Source: Priapulus caudatus
Lineage: Eukaryota > Priapulida > Priapulimorpha > Priapulimorphida > Priapulidae
Length of the DNA stretch: 25,000 bases
NCBI RefSeq assembly: GCF_000485595.1
Contig: NW_014577444.1
Coordinates: forward strand, 110,834-135,833
Reading direction: 5' to 3'
Part shown: piece by piece, positions 1 through 11,651 of the stretch
Numbering within the stretch: the stretch's first letter is position 1
How the letters are laid out: every line of letters begins with the position of its first letter
Notes under the pieces: model-generated
Seen by the model: only the letters and a program-made list of their open reading frames with translations
Database searches by the model: none
What the model was told of the DNA's origin: nothing
Made by a program: the position numbers and the translations under genes

Positions 1-388
1 GAGAGAACGAAAGTGAGAGAGAGAGGGATGAGAGAACAATAAAGGGAGGGTAGAAAGGAAAGAGCCGATAGAAAAGAATCATCATTATTTTACTTAAACG
101 AATAACATTTAATTGAATGAAACCTGGATAAGTGAATTGGTTAAATTAGACTTCTCTGAAAAAAATAGACGCGAGATATTTAATCTTGATTTTCGACATT
201 TTTTGCAGTCCTTTAAAAGGGCATGCTGCGCTATTCGACGGGTAACCTTTCAGCCACTGAACGCTCGCAAGTCTGCATTGTGATTTGTCTGTCCTGCACT
301 GCAGCTACATATGGGGCCGGTTGTGGATTATGCATGGGCGAGTGCGAGTAGATATTGCTGAGGTGAGAACGTTGGCTTTTTGCTCTAG
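1..388. other. Intron sequence upstream of the first exon in the window
   Basis: No coding segment was recognised. The first 60 bases are purine-rich (GA repeats). The preceding exon, expected to end with the IIS6-IIIS1/S2 portion of the channel, lies outside the window. A pyrimidine-rich acceptor (ggctttttgctctag) closes the intron. Confidence 0.7.
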
Positions 389-495
389 ATCATCGACCTG
401 GGAGTGATCCTACATCCGGGCTCCTACTGCAGAGACCCCTGGAATCTCCTGGACGCGCTCGTCGTCATCTGTGCCTTAGTGGCTTTCTACTTTGG
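389..495 (+). CDS. Cav2: Cav2 exon: repeat III S2 end to S3
   Basis: The exon encodes [15 protein letters not shown] followed by [19 protein letters not shown], which matches the end of S2, the S2-S3 loop and S3 of repeat III of the voltage sensor. The acceptor is gctctag|atc, with reading phase 0 at the start. The donor is TTTGG|gtgcgt, ending in phase 2. The next exon supplies one base and restores glycine. An alternative donor four bases downstream (gtaata) gives a phase that fits no acceptor near the next exon. The conserved aspartate in the WN-LLDA segment of S3 is present, as expected for the gating-charge transfer region. Confidence 0.9.
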
Positions 496-1758
496 GTGCG
501 TAATATATGCAACGATGAGTGTGCGTGCGTGAGTGCGTGCGTGCGTGTTGGCGTGCGTGCGTGTTGGCGTGCGTGGTGCGTGTCTAGGTGCGTTCGTGCG
601 CGTGTCTGTGTGCGCGCGTGCGTACGTATACGTGTATATCTGCGTGCGTGTGTACGTGCATGTGCGTTATACCGTGTGATGTACGTCTGTTTTCGACCGT
701 TCACAGGCAATCTCAAACAGGTAGTGCAGGTAGAAATCTCAACACCATCAAGTCGCTGAGAGTACTGAGGGTGTTACGACCACTTAAAACTATCAAGAGG
801 GTGCCAAAACTAAAGGTATGCTGCTCATCGACCAGCTCACACGACTCCTCTGCAAGCCATCTGTGCGAGTTACGATATTACACGCGTTTACGTTTGTTAT
901 TTCACACAAAAATAGTTATTTCTTTGAGAATCAACAGGTCTGACAAACCGTACTGCAGACATTGTTCACAGACGTCGAAATCCCGACTTGTGGACAGTTT
1001 TCCTAAATATTTAACAAACCCTTTCACTGTTCTATCTGGGATCGTTCGTGACGTTCCGTGAACGTTGCCGACATTTCACCGCTACGAACTGCTACACTTC
1101 CCGACCGTATACCAACGCTACCGGAACGTTGTAGGCGTTTCCCGAAGGAACTACTCTGATTTCGCTCCGCTCTTCTGCTTTCAGTCTGTGTTCGACTGTG
1201 TGATCAACTCGCTGAAGAACGTGCTGAACATCCTCATCGTCTACCTGCTGTTCCAGTTTATCTTCGCCGTCATTGCCGTGCAGCTGTTCAGCGGAAAGTT
1301 CTGGTATTGCACCGACCTCAGCAAGAACATCGAAGAGGAATGCCAGTAAGTTTCAGACTCAACCACAACCGTAGATAAGATCCCACAACAGTACATCGAC
1401 AAATCGATAGGGAACTGAACCCATAGGGGACAAGAATAGTTAGATGTATGGACAACAGGGCCCTGTTGCAGAATGAAAGGCCACACGGACAGAGCTGCTA
1501 CTGCCTTGGCACACCACTCGAGAACAGCTAGGCTTTTTCTCTCGGACCTGCAATGACGCACAGACAAACGAACGAACAAACGCACACACACACACACGCG
1601 CGCGCGCGCACACACACACACACACCACACGCTTATGCCGCGCCACGTAACGCAAACGGACAACGTCATGGCACGCAACGCACACTGACAGCACAGCAAA
1701 CACGCCACACGCACACGCACGCACGCCACGCACAGAGCACACGCAAAGACGCAGACAC

Positions 1759-1819
<61 letters not shown>

Positions 1820-3099
1820 TTATCAGCCATTTACATTCTTTGTCTATGTGCTAGGGGAGAGTACTTTGAGTTCGTCGACGAAAAGAAACCGCCAAAGACG
1901 GCCAAGCGCGAGTGGAAGAGGCAGGACTTTCACTACGACAATGTTGCCGAAGCCATGCTCACACTGTTCACGGTGCAGACGGGCGAAGGCTGGCCAAAGT
2001 ACGTCTACATCTACATAAATGGCGCCAGTATCTATGTACACTGCTATTGGGGGTCACTGGTGTTCATGTGTACAGCTGTTGGGGCACCGATGTTCACCGT
2101 TATAGCTATAGGGGGTGCCACTGATTACGTCACACATCGTACATAAATATCTGTGATTTTTGCTGCTGAAGTTGGCTACATGTGTATAGTATAAAATAAC
2201 ACTGTAGGCCTATTACTAAAAGCTAATCATTAATTAATAATCTATAATAATGTAATAGTGCATTCTTTAATCCTACAGTTATATCTAATGACCATAAGGT
2301 GAAGACTGGGCACCCGCTTGATGTAACCTTTGCCTCCCTCTCGCAGAGTGCTGCAGAACTCCATGGATGCCACGCAGGTGGACAAGGGTCCGCAGCCGGG
2401 CTATCGGATGGAGATGGCCTTCTTCTATATCGTCTTCTTCATCGTATTTCCCTTCTTCTTTGTAAACATCTTCGTTGCCTTGATTATCATCACCTTCCAG
2501 GAGCAGGGAGAAAAGGAGTTGATGGGAGGAGAGCTGGATAAGAACCAAGTGAGTCGGGGAAAGGACGAGTTTACAGAATGGAAACGAGGCGATGAGGGAG
2601 AAAGGGATAACCCTTGTTCACCGTGTGGTTAGGTGTATGGGTTAGACCTACGGGTAGAGGTGCGATTGCGGTAGGGGGACGTGTAACTCCGCATAATAGT
2701 AGCACTAATACTAAACTTACCCCTATTCTCATTCTTAACCATGACTTATGTTAGACCCCAAAGCGAAGCTAGGTGTTGGTCCTCTTTCACTGCCTTACTG
2801 AAGCTAGATACTCTCGTCTCGTGGCACCTTAGCAGACCTACATCTAACCTTGCACCGTGAGACAAACTGGGAGTTATTAAATACATCCTTGCCAGAAACC
2901 CGAAGCTATATACGTTCACACCATCTTAGCAGACTAACTACATCTATCTTGCACTGAGAGACAAACATGAAGTTGTTACGTGCATCCATACCCGTACACC
3001 CAACCCTAGCTGTAACGACACTATGAAGCAGAGCCCGTGCATGGCTCAACGTCTCCGTATAAAGATTGATGGACCCGAGCGGGTGCATCGTGCGCGCGC

Positions 3100-3152
<53 letters not shown>

Positions 3153-6100
3153 AACAACAACAACAACAACAACACGCCGCTCCACTTGCCGACTTGCAGA
3201 AGCAGTGTATAGACTTCGCCATCAACGCGAAGCCGCTGGCGCGCTACATGCCGCAGGACAAGAGCTCGATCCGCTACCGCATCTGGAAGCTGGTCGTCTC
3301 GTCGGTCTTCGAGTGGTTCATCATGGTTCTCATCTCACTCAACACAATCATTCTTATGATGAAGGTAGGCGTGGAAAGGAGAATCGAAGCGCTAGCGAGA
3401 TGGATAGAGAAATACGAATGCGGTGTTAGATAACTCATAACCGAATGCTGGAAACGTGCGTCTCTAGCGAGAGCTAAACGTTAATGAGGGTCAAAGTTAC
3501 TTGTTCCTTTAGCGCTGTTGCAAATGTGCTTGTAAAAAAGCCGTCGCGTTGTCAATTAAATGCAAAGCAGTATAGTTCGGATTTGTAAAGCTTGTTTGTT
3601 ATTTACAAAAGAACGGGTTGTTCACGCAGATGCACTCGTACTCTGTGATGTTTTCGCATTTACACGCGGTGTTTGCACTGTAATTGTCCGCACACTATAT
3701 AACCTGTTAATTTTTCACAGCGGTGAGTATTTTTCTTCCCACTTTTAAATTTCAAAAAGTCGAATAAGTGTTACGTCACAGCATATCACATCTGAGAAGA
3801 GCACTTTACAACGCTGCTATTTCACATAACTGCCTTTGTTCACAATGCCGAATGGTTCGAGTCATGATAAAGTTCAAAGCAAGCACGATTCTGCGACTGG
3901 TGATATTTCTCCAGTCGCAATGTATTCCGTGAAGGACTGGCGTGGAAAGATCTTCTAGGCAAATCGTAATTGAATAGTAGTCTCGGAGAGGCACTGCATT
4001 GATATTAGAGGTGGAGTTGTGTGCGTGGGCGTCACGGTAAATAAGTGTGCCGCGTGTGTGCATGCGTGTGCGCGTGTGTGTGTATTTATGTATGTGCTTG
4101 TGCGTGTATATGTGCATTGGCGTGTGCATTTGCGTGCGTGCTTGTGTGTGTGTGTGTGTGTGTGTGTGTAGTCCCGGTGTCGTGTGTGCGTGCGCTGCGT
4201 GCCGTCTGCGTGCCTGTCCGTTGCCGTGCGGTGCGTGCTGGCGGCGGTGTGCTGTGCGTGCCTTTACTGAAACGAGTGTTGGTGCAGACATATCAATGCC
4301 TACCTGCTCCCTCCGGGACAGGCTATGTTAAACCGCAACCATCGCTTTCCTTTTTTCGCGTTTCCCCCACAGTTCCGCAAACCAACCAGCGATCGTAGTA
4401 CGGTGAAGTGCTCGCTGCTATTTGAACATGACTTCACACTGTCCTGTTACGTCGAGTGTATTCTCAACATGATAGCTTTCGAGATCATCAGGTAAGGGCC
4501 CGTGAGTGCACGAAGAGTACGCTGCCCAGGTATAGACTACAGCCTTGTCGGACTGCTATGTACGCTAGCTGTCCATTCGCTAACGCGACAGCGTCGTCTG
4601 AGAGCGGAGGTGCCCCCTCTGTGTGCCCTCTTCTAGTGCCTGCGCGCGCATTCTTCGCGCAGCAAATGTATGCTTATCTGCGTGCAACTTTTGCCTCACA
4701 AAGAATTCTAGTAGCTGCGTGCAAACCGTCAAGCAAAAACACTTTCGTACTAACAAAATTTAGACGATCAGCGCCAGTTTTTTTGGATAAAATATTCAAC
4801 AGAGGGACCACACACCGTCGCCTTCGCGCTAGCGACAAGCTGGGTCAATGCTGTCCAACGTCTTGCCGTGCAGTTGCGCCTAGCGAGCCCAGCGTTGGTC
4901 ATTGTTCTCTATGCTCAGCGACTCAGTGACTGGTGCACGAATGCTTCTGGACTGAGAGCACTGACCAACGCGTCGCGCCATTTTTACGCGGCCCTGCGTG
5001 AGCGCCGTTTCGATTAACGTTGCTTCTTTCTTTTTTTTTTCTTCCCGCCCCGGGCTGCTTGTGTGCTTTGGCCACCACTGCAGCACAACGATCCCGACCT
5101 TACATACCTTCAAATGCTAAACCTATATGAATATGGCCTTCACCACTGTTGTTCACCAATCGAGTGTGCCCTGAAGCTGGCGGCGTTCGGATGCAAGCGT
5201 CAGTCAGAGACAAACATTTTGTCGTCATGGTAAGGGATGCGGGGCGCTAGTGCGCCTCTTCTCACACAAAATACTACGTCACTCCTGGAACCAGTGCGTT
5301 CACCTTTAACATTCCGCGTGCAGACGCGTTGCTAGGCGTCCGTATCGCAACTAGACGCCGTAAACTTTCGGGCACTGCCGCTAAAACGTACGCTGATGCT
5401 GGTTAAGGTTAAGGCGTTCGAAATATGATTTTAGAACGTTGAAGAAATTTCGTCTTGGCAACAAATAAAGCAAAAATGCGGTGATATATATATATATATA
5501 AATATATATAATAAAAGTACTTATGCGCGTTACTTTCTATCACTTGATACATTTATGTATACTACTATATCAATGCATAATTCGAGCACTGACATTTTAC
5601 GGAAGTCGCTTTCACTGCTTCATTCTCCGGTGGCCTACTCGCCAAGCACGTATTCACGAGAACACGATTATTTCCACACGCCTGCATTGAGTAAAGATCC
5701 CGAGCACTCCTTATGTCACAGTTTCTCTATCTCACTTACTATACACTATGTGTCGTAGAGTTGAAGTTTGAATAAGTTCATGATAACGAGACACTCGGAT
5801 GATTAAACGTCGATGCAGTTCCAGGATGTGGTGTGTGGCGCTGTAAGTTATGTTTGCATACATCGATTCATTCATTCATACGCGAATCGTTCAATAGATT
5901 CCGCCTATTCTGTTTCCATTTTGCAATACAACCCGACTTATTTCGAGGTTTGGCATTTACAATATTTTTACGAGTTTACCTGCATGCTTGTTTAATAATT
6001 GTGCTCATAACATTTATATTTCCGCTGTCATTCAACCTCGATTTTTTTCGACGAAGTACTATCGTTTCTCCTTTCAGCTGCCTGGTGGTTTACAGCAAAC

Positions 6101-8919
6101 CACTAGTAGGACACAAACTAATATTCCTCATTATATACCTGATTGATCGCTTGTCATCTAGCAAAGCAGGATGCGAGTCTTTTCCGATGTCCACTCAACG
6201 TATACACGTTGCAATAAAGGCGCCGCCTATGTCTTCGACTCTCCCCGCCCCTTCACTGACCGTCTCCCAATAACCCACCCTGTGTGACCGTGGCAGCGAC
6301 TGTACATTTCTACGTCAATTGCGGCAACGACCCCCCCCCCAGCCCCCAATTTTTCTTTCTTTTCCAATGCTCCTCTTCCTTTCCTACCGCATTTCTGCTC
6401 GACAGACGTTCCTCGAACCTCGCTCGCCGCTTTAACGCAGTTGTGCTCGTTGTAATACTATCGTATAGTCCGTTCTCTGCCAACGTTAATTCTTTTTTTT
6501 GTTCTGTGAGCGCCGTGCGTGCGTGCGTACGAGATGTGCGAGTGCCGTTTCGTGCCGCGCGTGTGTGTTATGCTTGCCCTTTCTCGTACGCGTAGCGCTA
6601 CTATTGGATTATAATAGCATATTAATCGCACGCAAGCAGCACGCCCCGGTCACCGCTCGGCGTTTCATCGTCGTAACAAGAGAACATGCTTATTAAAAAG
6701 ATGGCGTAACGAGCGCCGGTAACCGAGAACGCTTTTTTACTATCAAAAGCGAACTTGTTGCGATTGAACAGCCAGTGCTGGCCGACATCGCTACCACTGC
6801 AATATTACAATGCACGGATACGGAATGAGTATCGTCGCCGTGCGGCATGGAGCAGCGATGTGCCGCGGGGGTGAGGTGGAAAAGAGCACAATTTTCTAGC
6901 CTCGCCCGGGTTCAAGCTACGCCGTATCGCGGTGCGGCCGTCCCCTCGTGTCTGCGAAAATATAACATTGTTATCGCTCCGCCCCGTCGGCCACCCCCTC
7001 GCCGCGTTCACAGCGCCTGCCTTCATAGGTAGCTGCTGTTCGCGGTATCATTCGGATTATGGCCAAACGCCGATGTCTTAATGACGTAGATTCGTTACTT
7101 AACTGTTGCGAGCCTCTTAATGGTGTGGCTAAATGTCTATGCAATATTTCTGCACGTCTCTATGTCTATTCGTATTGGTGAATCGCTTCTAAAATTGATG
7201 GGATTGTTAATAGTATTCGTGTTAGCATTTATACTCTTCTTCGACTTTTATCTTTTTCCGAATTTTGATCTTCTCCCTCTCTCCTCATCTTCCCCTCTCT
7301 CGTCTCTCTCTTCTCTCTCTCTCTCTCTCTTCTCTCTCTACTCTCTCTCCTCTCGTCTCTCCCTCTCTCGCCGCTCGCTCTCTCTCCGCTCTTCTCGCTC
7401 TCTCTCTCTCTTTCTCTCTCTCTCTTTCTCTGACTATCTACATTTGTGTTCTTCTCTCGTACCATGGTGTGTTCTCATGATTTCCGTACCCTTTTAGAAT
7501 TACTTCAAGGACACTTGGAACACGTTCGACTTCATCACAGTCGTAGGCAGCATCGCGGACGTCCTGCTGTCTGAAGTAAAGGTATGCACCCTACTATCCC
7601 TCAGGGCATATCAGCCGACTAAGCGCCGACCGTCTAGCTGATGTCGCGTGCAATTACAACTATTCTTCGTGGTTAATATACCTCTAATTTTAGTGCTGGA
7701 AGCATCGGTACAAAGTTCCGTCGAGAGAAAAATCTCCGCTATATGTCAGGTGTTATTGTTGTCTACTATCCGCTTTCAACACTATAGTAACCCCCACCCG
7801 CGCGTATTGCTTCCCGCTTCCTCTTCCGTCTTTTCCCACCCTCACCTACCGCATCCCACACTTTCGGATTTTTCCCGTCACCGACACGATTTATTTGCAT
7901 TCTGTCGCGGTACCACGGGTGTTCACGTTGTTGCATATCGGTAAAGACTCAGCAACATGAGATACCGCTGCCGGTTTTTTCTGGCAGCCGAATGAAGGCA
8001 ACCATTTGCTGCTGCATCTGGCGACACCTGGCGGTCGAAATTGGAATATGCGGAACGGCATAATTTATTTCCGAGGTTTTTTTCTACACGCGTATTCCCG
8101 CATTTTATATATCCTTGCTCGCTTTTTAAAGTGCTCGCTGACTTATCATTCGATTATATATCCACGGCTAAATTCCACCAAAATCTCAGCTTGGTACACG
8201 TATTGTATGCGTGTTGCATCTATTACTACTGTCTATTTATCTATTTACGCTGACGAGGGTGAAAAATAATGAATTCAACGCGTTTTTATTATACATTATT
8301 CTTCGTATTAAAATCAATGCGAAACGAGTCAATGCGATCCAGTGAAAAGGGAGATTTAATCGGTAAAATGTTCAAATCAAACTGCTTATTTTCTAGGCTA
8401 TGGTTACGACACCTTTGCACACTTATTTTTCGTAGGAATAGCCTTATAGCGCTGTAGATAAGTTGTAGTCTAGATCTGCTTGCGATCTCTTTGGCTTGTT
8501 CGCTTAATGCTCGGAGCTGATTTTCCGGAATGCGTCGGCAGGGTGATCGAAGGTTGTCACGTGGGACGTAGATGCACTTGCACGCCCTCTATATCAACCA
8601 CGCTGCCGACTATTTCCGAAATCGCACTGAACTTTCTCTGCTGCGCTTGCTGCTGTCGCTGCGCCTGACTTAGTTACGTTCTCGGACTGGCCGTTTTCGT
8701 CTCACCTGCCAGAGGCCTGACCGACTCTCGTTCCCCGATCGGGCGTCTTTGCTATACGCTTGTGTTTAATTTCTTCCTGTGCGTGCAGACGCGTCTGGAA
8801 GTCACGTGCTACATCGCGGTGATGTCACCGCGCGCAGCCGAAGTGGCTTCCACGCGACCGACTACGGCATTTTTGTTCTGGTCCTCTGTAGCTCAGCAAT
8901 GCATGAGTTCATCTCCCCC

Positions 8920-8962
<43 letters not shown>

Positions 8963-9345
8963 TAAATCTCTTTTTCTTCTCTTTCTCTCTCTCTCTCTCC
9001 CTCTCTTTCTCTCTCTATTTATTGTGTAGTCCTGTTGTTTAGTGTGATTATGATCTGTGTCCAGATCGTGAGTGTACTGTGCCATATTCTTATGCTGTAA
9101 ATGCTGCGATGACTGTGACTCTTGCATTGTGTGTATGTACATATATGTATGGACAATATTTAATAGTTGTAGACACCTGTAGAAACGTTTTCATGGATTT
9201 CTGGTCATGGAAACATGACCGAAGCGAAACGCTTCGCGTCCATTTATTCTGAAATCATTTTCGCTTTCTTTCGCTCTTTCTTATCCTTCCTCTCTCATTC
9301 GCTTACCCCCTATCTCTCTTGCTCTCTCTTGCTCTCTCTTTCGCG

Positions 9346-9376
<31 letters not shown>

Positions 9377-11604
9377 CCCATTTTTATCTATCTGATTATC
9401 TACCGCTTTCTGTCTCTAGAAGTGACTTCTTCGTATACTATATATACTCCTTTTCTTTTATAGGACACTTTACTTGCAACGTCTATGGTAAATTTTGAAC
9501 CTTTATGACACCAGAAATTTTATTATCCACATCACGAAACGAGACACGAATGGCACGGCATGACTCACTTTAAACACATACAAGCACCAGTGACAGAATG
9601 ACAAGCGTAATGTGGATTCTATGACTACATACTACTTCAATGCTAAAACACACACGCGCTCGCCCACACGCGCGCGCACGCACACACGCGTTGACACATA
9701 CGCGCACACACATGCGCGCACATACAAGCATATAGACCTGCATGTCATGGAAAAGCGTCTATTTGCAACATGTGCGCAGGACCTGTGTTTTATTGCATTC
9801 TCTCTGCATGCATAGGCCTCCACGTTTAAAATCACCGAATCCAACAATCGCCAGATGACCGCAGTTCGCAACGGACAGTGCCATCTATCGGGCCGCGCGG
9901 GAACGACTTGGGGATTGTTGAATTGTCTGATTTTCACAGTGGCGCCTGACGACACGATTTCCGCGTGGCGGTGTGATCGAGTAGCATGGTCGTTTATTTC
10001 GTGCTGCTGTCGTTGTGTGTCCCCGGCCTATGCGCTCGTACGGCGACGGCGTGGGAGGAGTGAGTGTGATATCTCTGCGTGTTGTTGTGTGTGTGACTCA
10101 TATGTTGCTACTTTCTCTTGTTTCTCATGATGGCTCTATAGAGGCTCTTGGCAGGTGGAGATTTGGGCAAAGCCGCACAGGTGAGACCTTTCTGGCTTGT
10201 TCCCGCCAAAAAGCAAAAAAAAAACATGCTCGTTTCACAGCAACGGACAAAAACATCTGCAATTCGGGGGCGGGTCGCTTCCGGTATGGCTCGGTTGATG
10301 AAGCGTAGCTCATCTAGTCCATACCGATCCCGCTAGGTTCCGCTGGTCTGTTGAACGCCGATCTCTCGGAACGATCGTTATTCTGAGGGATAAGGTTTAC
10401 CGCATTTAAGACATCAGCGTTCGCGGACTAGTTGTTCTTGTAGGGCCCGCCATTGCAGCTGTTCGAATTCACTCGTACGATCGACCGACGCGTGGGCATA
10501 TGTGACTAGCAGAAACATTCGTGATATTGTCGCAGCCGCGCCAGAAACTGCCAGTGGAGAAGTGCGCTCGGCCCGCAGCATGTAGATATAGCAACACGCT
10601 AATCTGTGCTCTTTCTCGTGCGAGTTGTCAAATATCACGCATGTGCCCGACGAGGTTTCTGCAAGTCACATAGCTGCGAGGTCCCATACGGTGCGATTGC
10701 TGTGAAATCGAGCTATAAATAGAGTTTCATGGATTAAATCTTGCCCAACAGTATTTGTTTATACGAAAACGACCGAACGATTTTGTTCTGAGTCTGCTTC
10801 TCGCGTTCTATCGTCGCTGCTGGCAACGTTCCATGTGTGACGTCATTAAATTCTTCGCCCATGTATATATGTATGTGGTCTGTCCAGCACCGTCGATCGC
10901 GTGGTGAGAACGTGCCAACAGACGTTTTTTTCAAATCGAACCGGACCGTCCGGTTCGGTTTGAAAGCTGCGAGCAACAGCGGAATTTTGCAAAATCAGTT
11001 GCGGTACCGCCACCTAGGGTGTGTGAAAGCAAGAGTGGTTGAAAAGGAAATGAAGCGAGAGAGCGAGAAAGCGAAAGAGTGAGTGCGGGCTGGCGTGTGT
11101 GCGTGCGTGTGCGTGCGTGTGCGTGCGTGCGTGTGTGCGTGCGTGTGTGTGAAGGTGACGAGGATACCTCCATCGACCCAGGTATTTTCATGGTTTTTAA
11201 CCCAGCTTGTCCATTGCGAGCGGAACGGGGGGAGGGGGGGCAGAAAGAAAAGTCTGAGCGGGGATGCACCCGTGCTCGATTCGGCCGTGTGTCTTCATGC
11301 GAATGCCAAAGAGGTCTGGAAGTGTGAAACTCTCACTGTAACAGGCGTGCGGAGGTCCGCGCAGACACACATGCGCCCGAGGTTATCGATGATTTCTTTC
11401 ACGGCACACGTTAATTATTATGATTGTCTCACTCTGCACGGCGGTAGAGCCCCGGTGAAATTCTGCAACCGGGGATGCTGCCTGATCCGCACTCACTCAC
11501 ACACGGGTCACGTATTTCTTGCATCTTGGCGGATTTGGGCATGCCCAGCACACACACACGCAATTACAAACACACACACACACGTAATTTCAAACACACA
11601 CATG

Positions 11605-11651
<47 letters not shown>

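Larger units (their letters stand above)
7582..10141. other. Intron with two CT microsatellites and a CA/CG tract
   Basis: 7582-8900 shows no recognisable exon. CT-rich tracts lie at 8911-9020 and about 9286-9378, both C/T on the + strand. A degenerate CA/CG tract lies at 9644-9725. The acceptor for the cassette exon at 10142 follows a T/C-rich stretch (actttctcttgtttctcatg). Confidence 0.65.

Noticed and set aside
496-503. Alternative donor gtaata (500) for the first exon
   Set aside because: It would end in phase 0, and no acceptor near 706-730 gives the matching phase. gtgcgt at 496 with the acceptor at 706 restores the frame and the expected loop.
496-1061. Long + strand open frames over the GT tract and the S4 exon
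   Set aside because: They are translations of the GT microsatellite running into the true exon at 707-815. The Cys/Arg/Val part is not a protein.
1241-1819. 192-codon - strand open frame
   Set aside because: It is the antisense of the S5 exon fused to the translation of CA/CG repeats. No family similarity and extreme composition.
8789-8818. 30-base phase-0 segment ([10 protein letters not shown]) after a good acceptor tgcgtgcag
   Set aside because: The donor (GCG|gtgatg) is weak and the peptide is unlike any channel insert I know. It could be a second S3-S4 cassette, but support is too thin to annotate.
9815-9920. Open segment after gcatgcatag as an exon
   Set aside because: No usable donor appears before an in-frame stop, and the peptide has no similarity to the channel.
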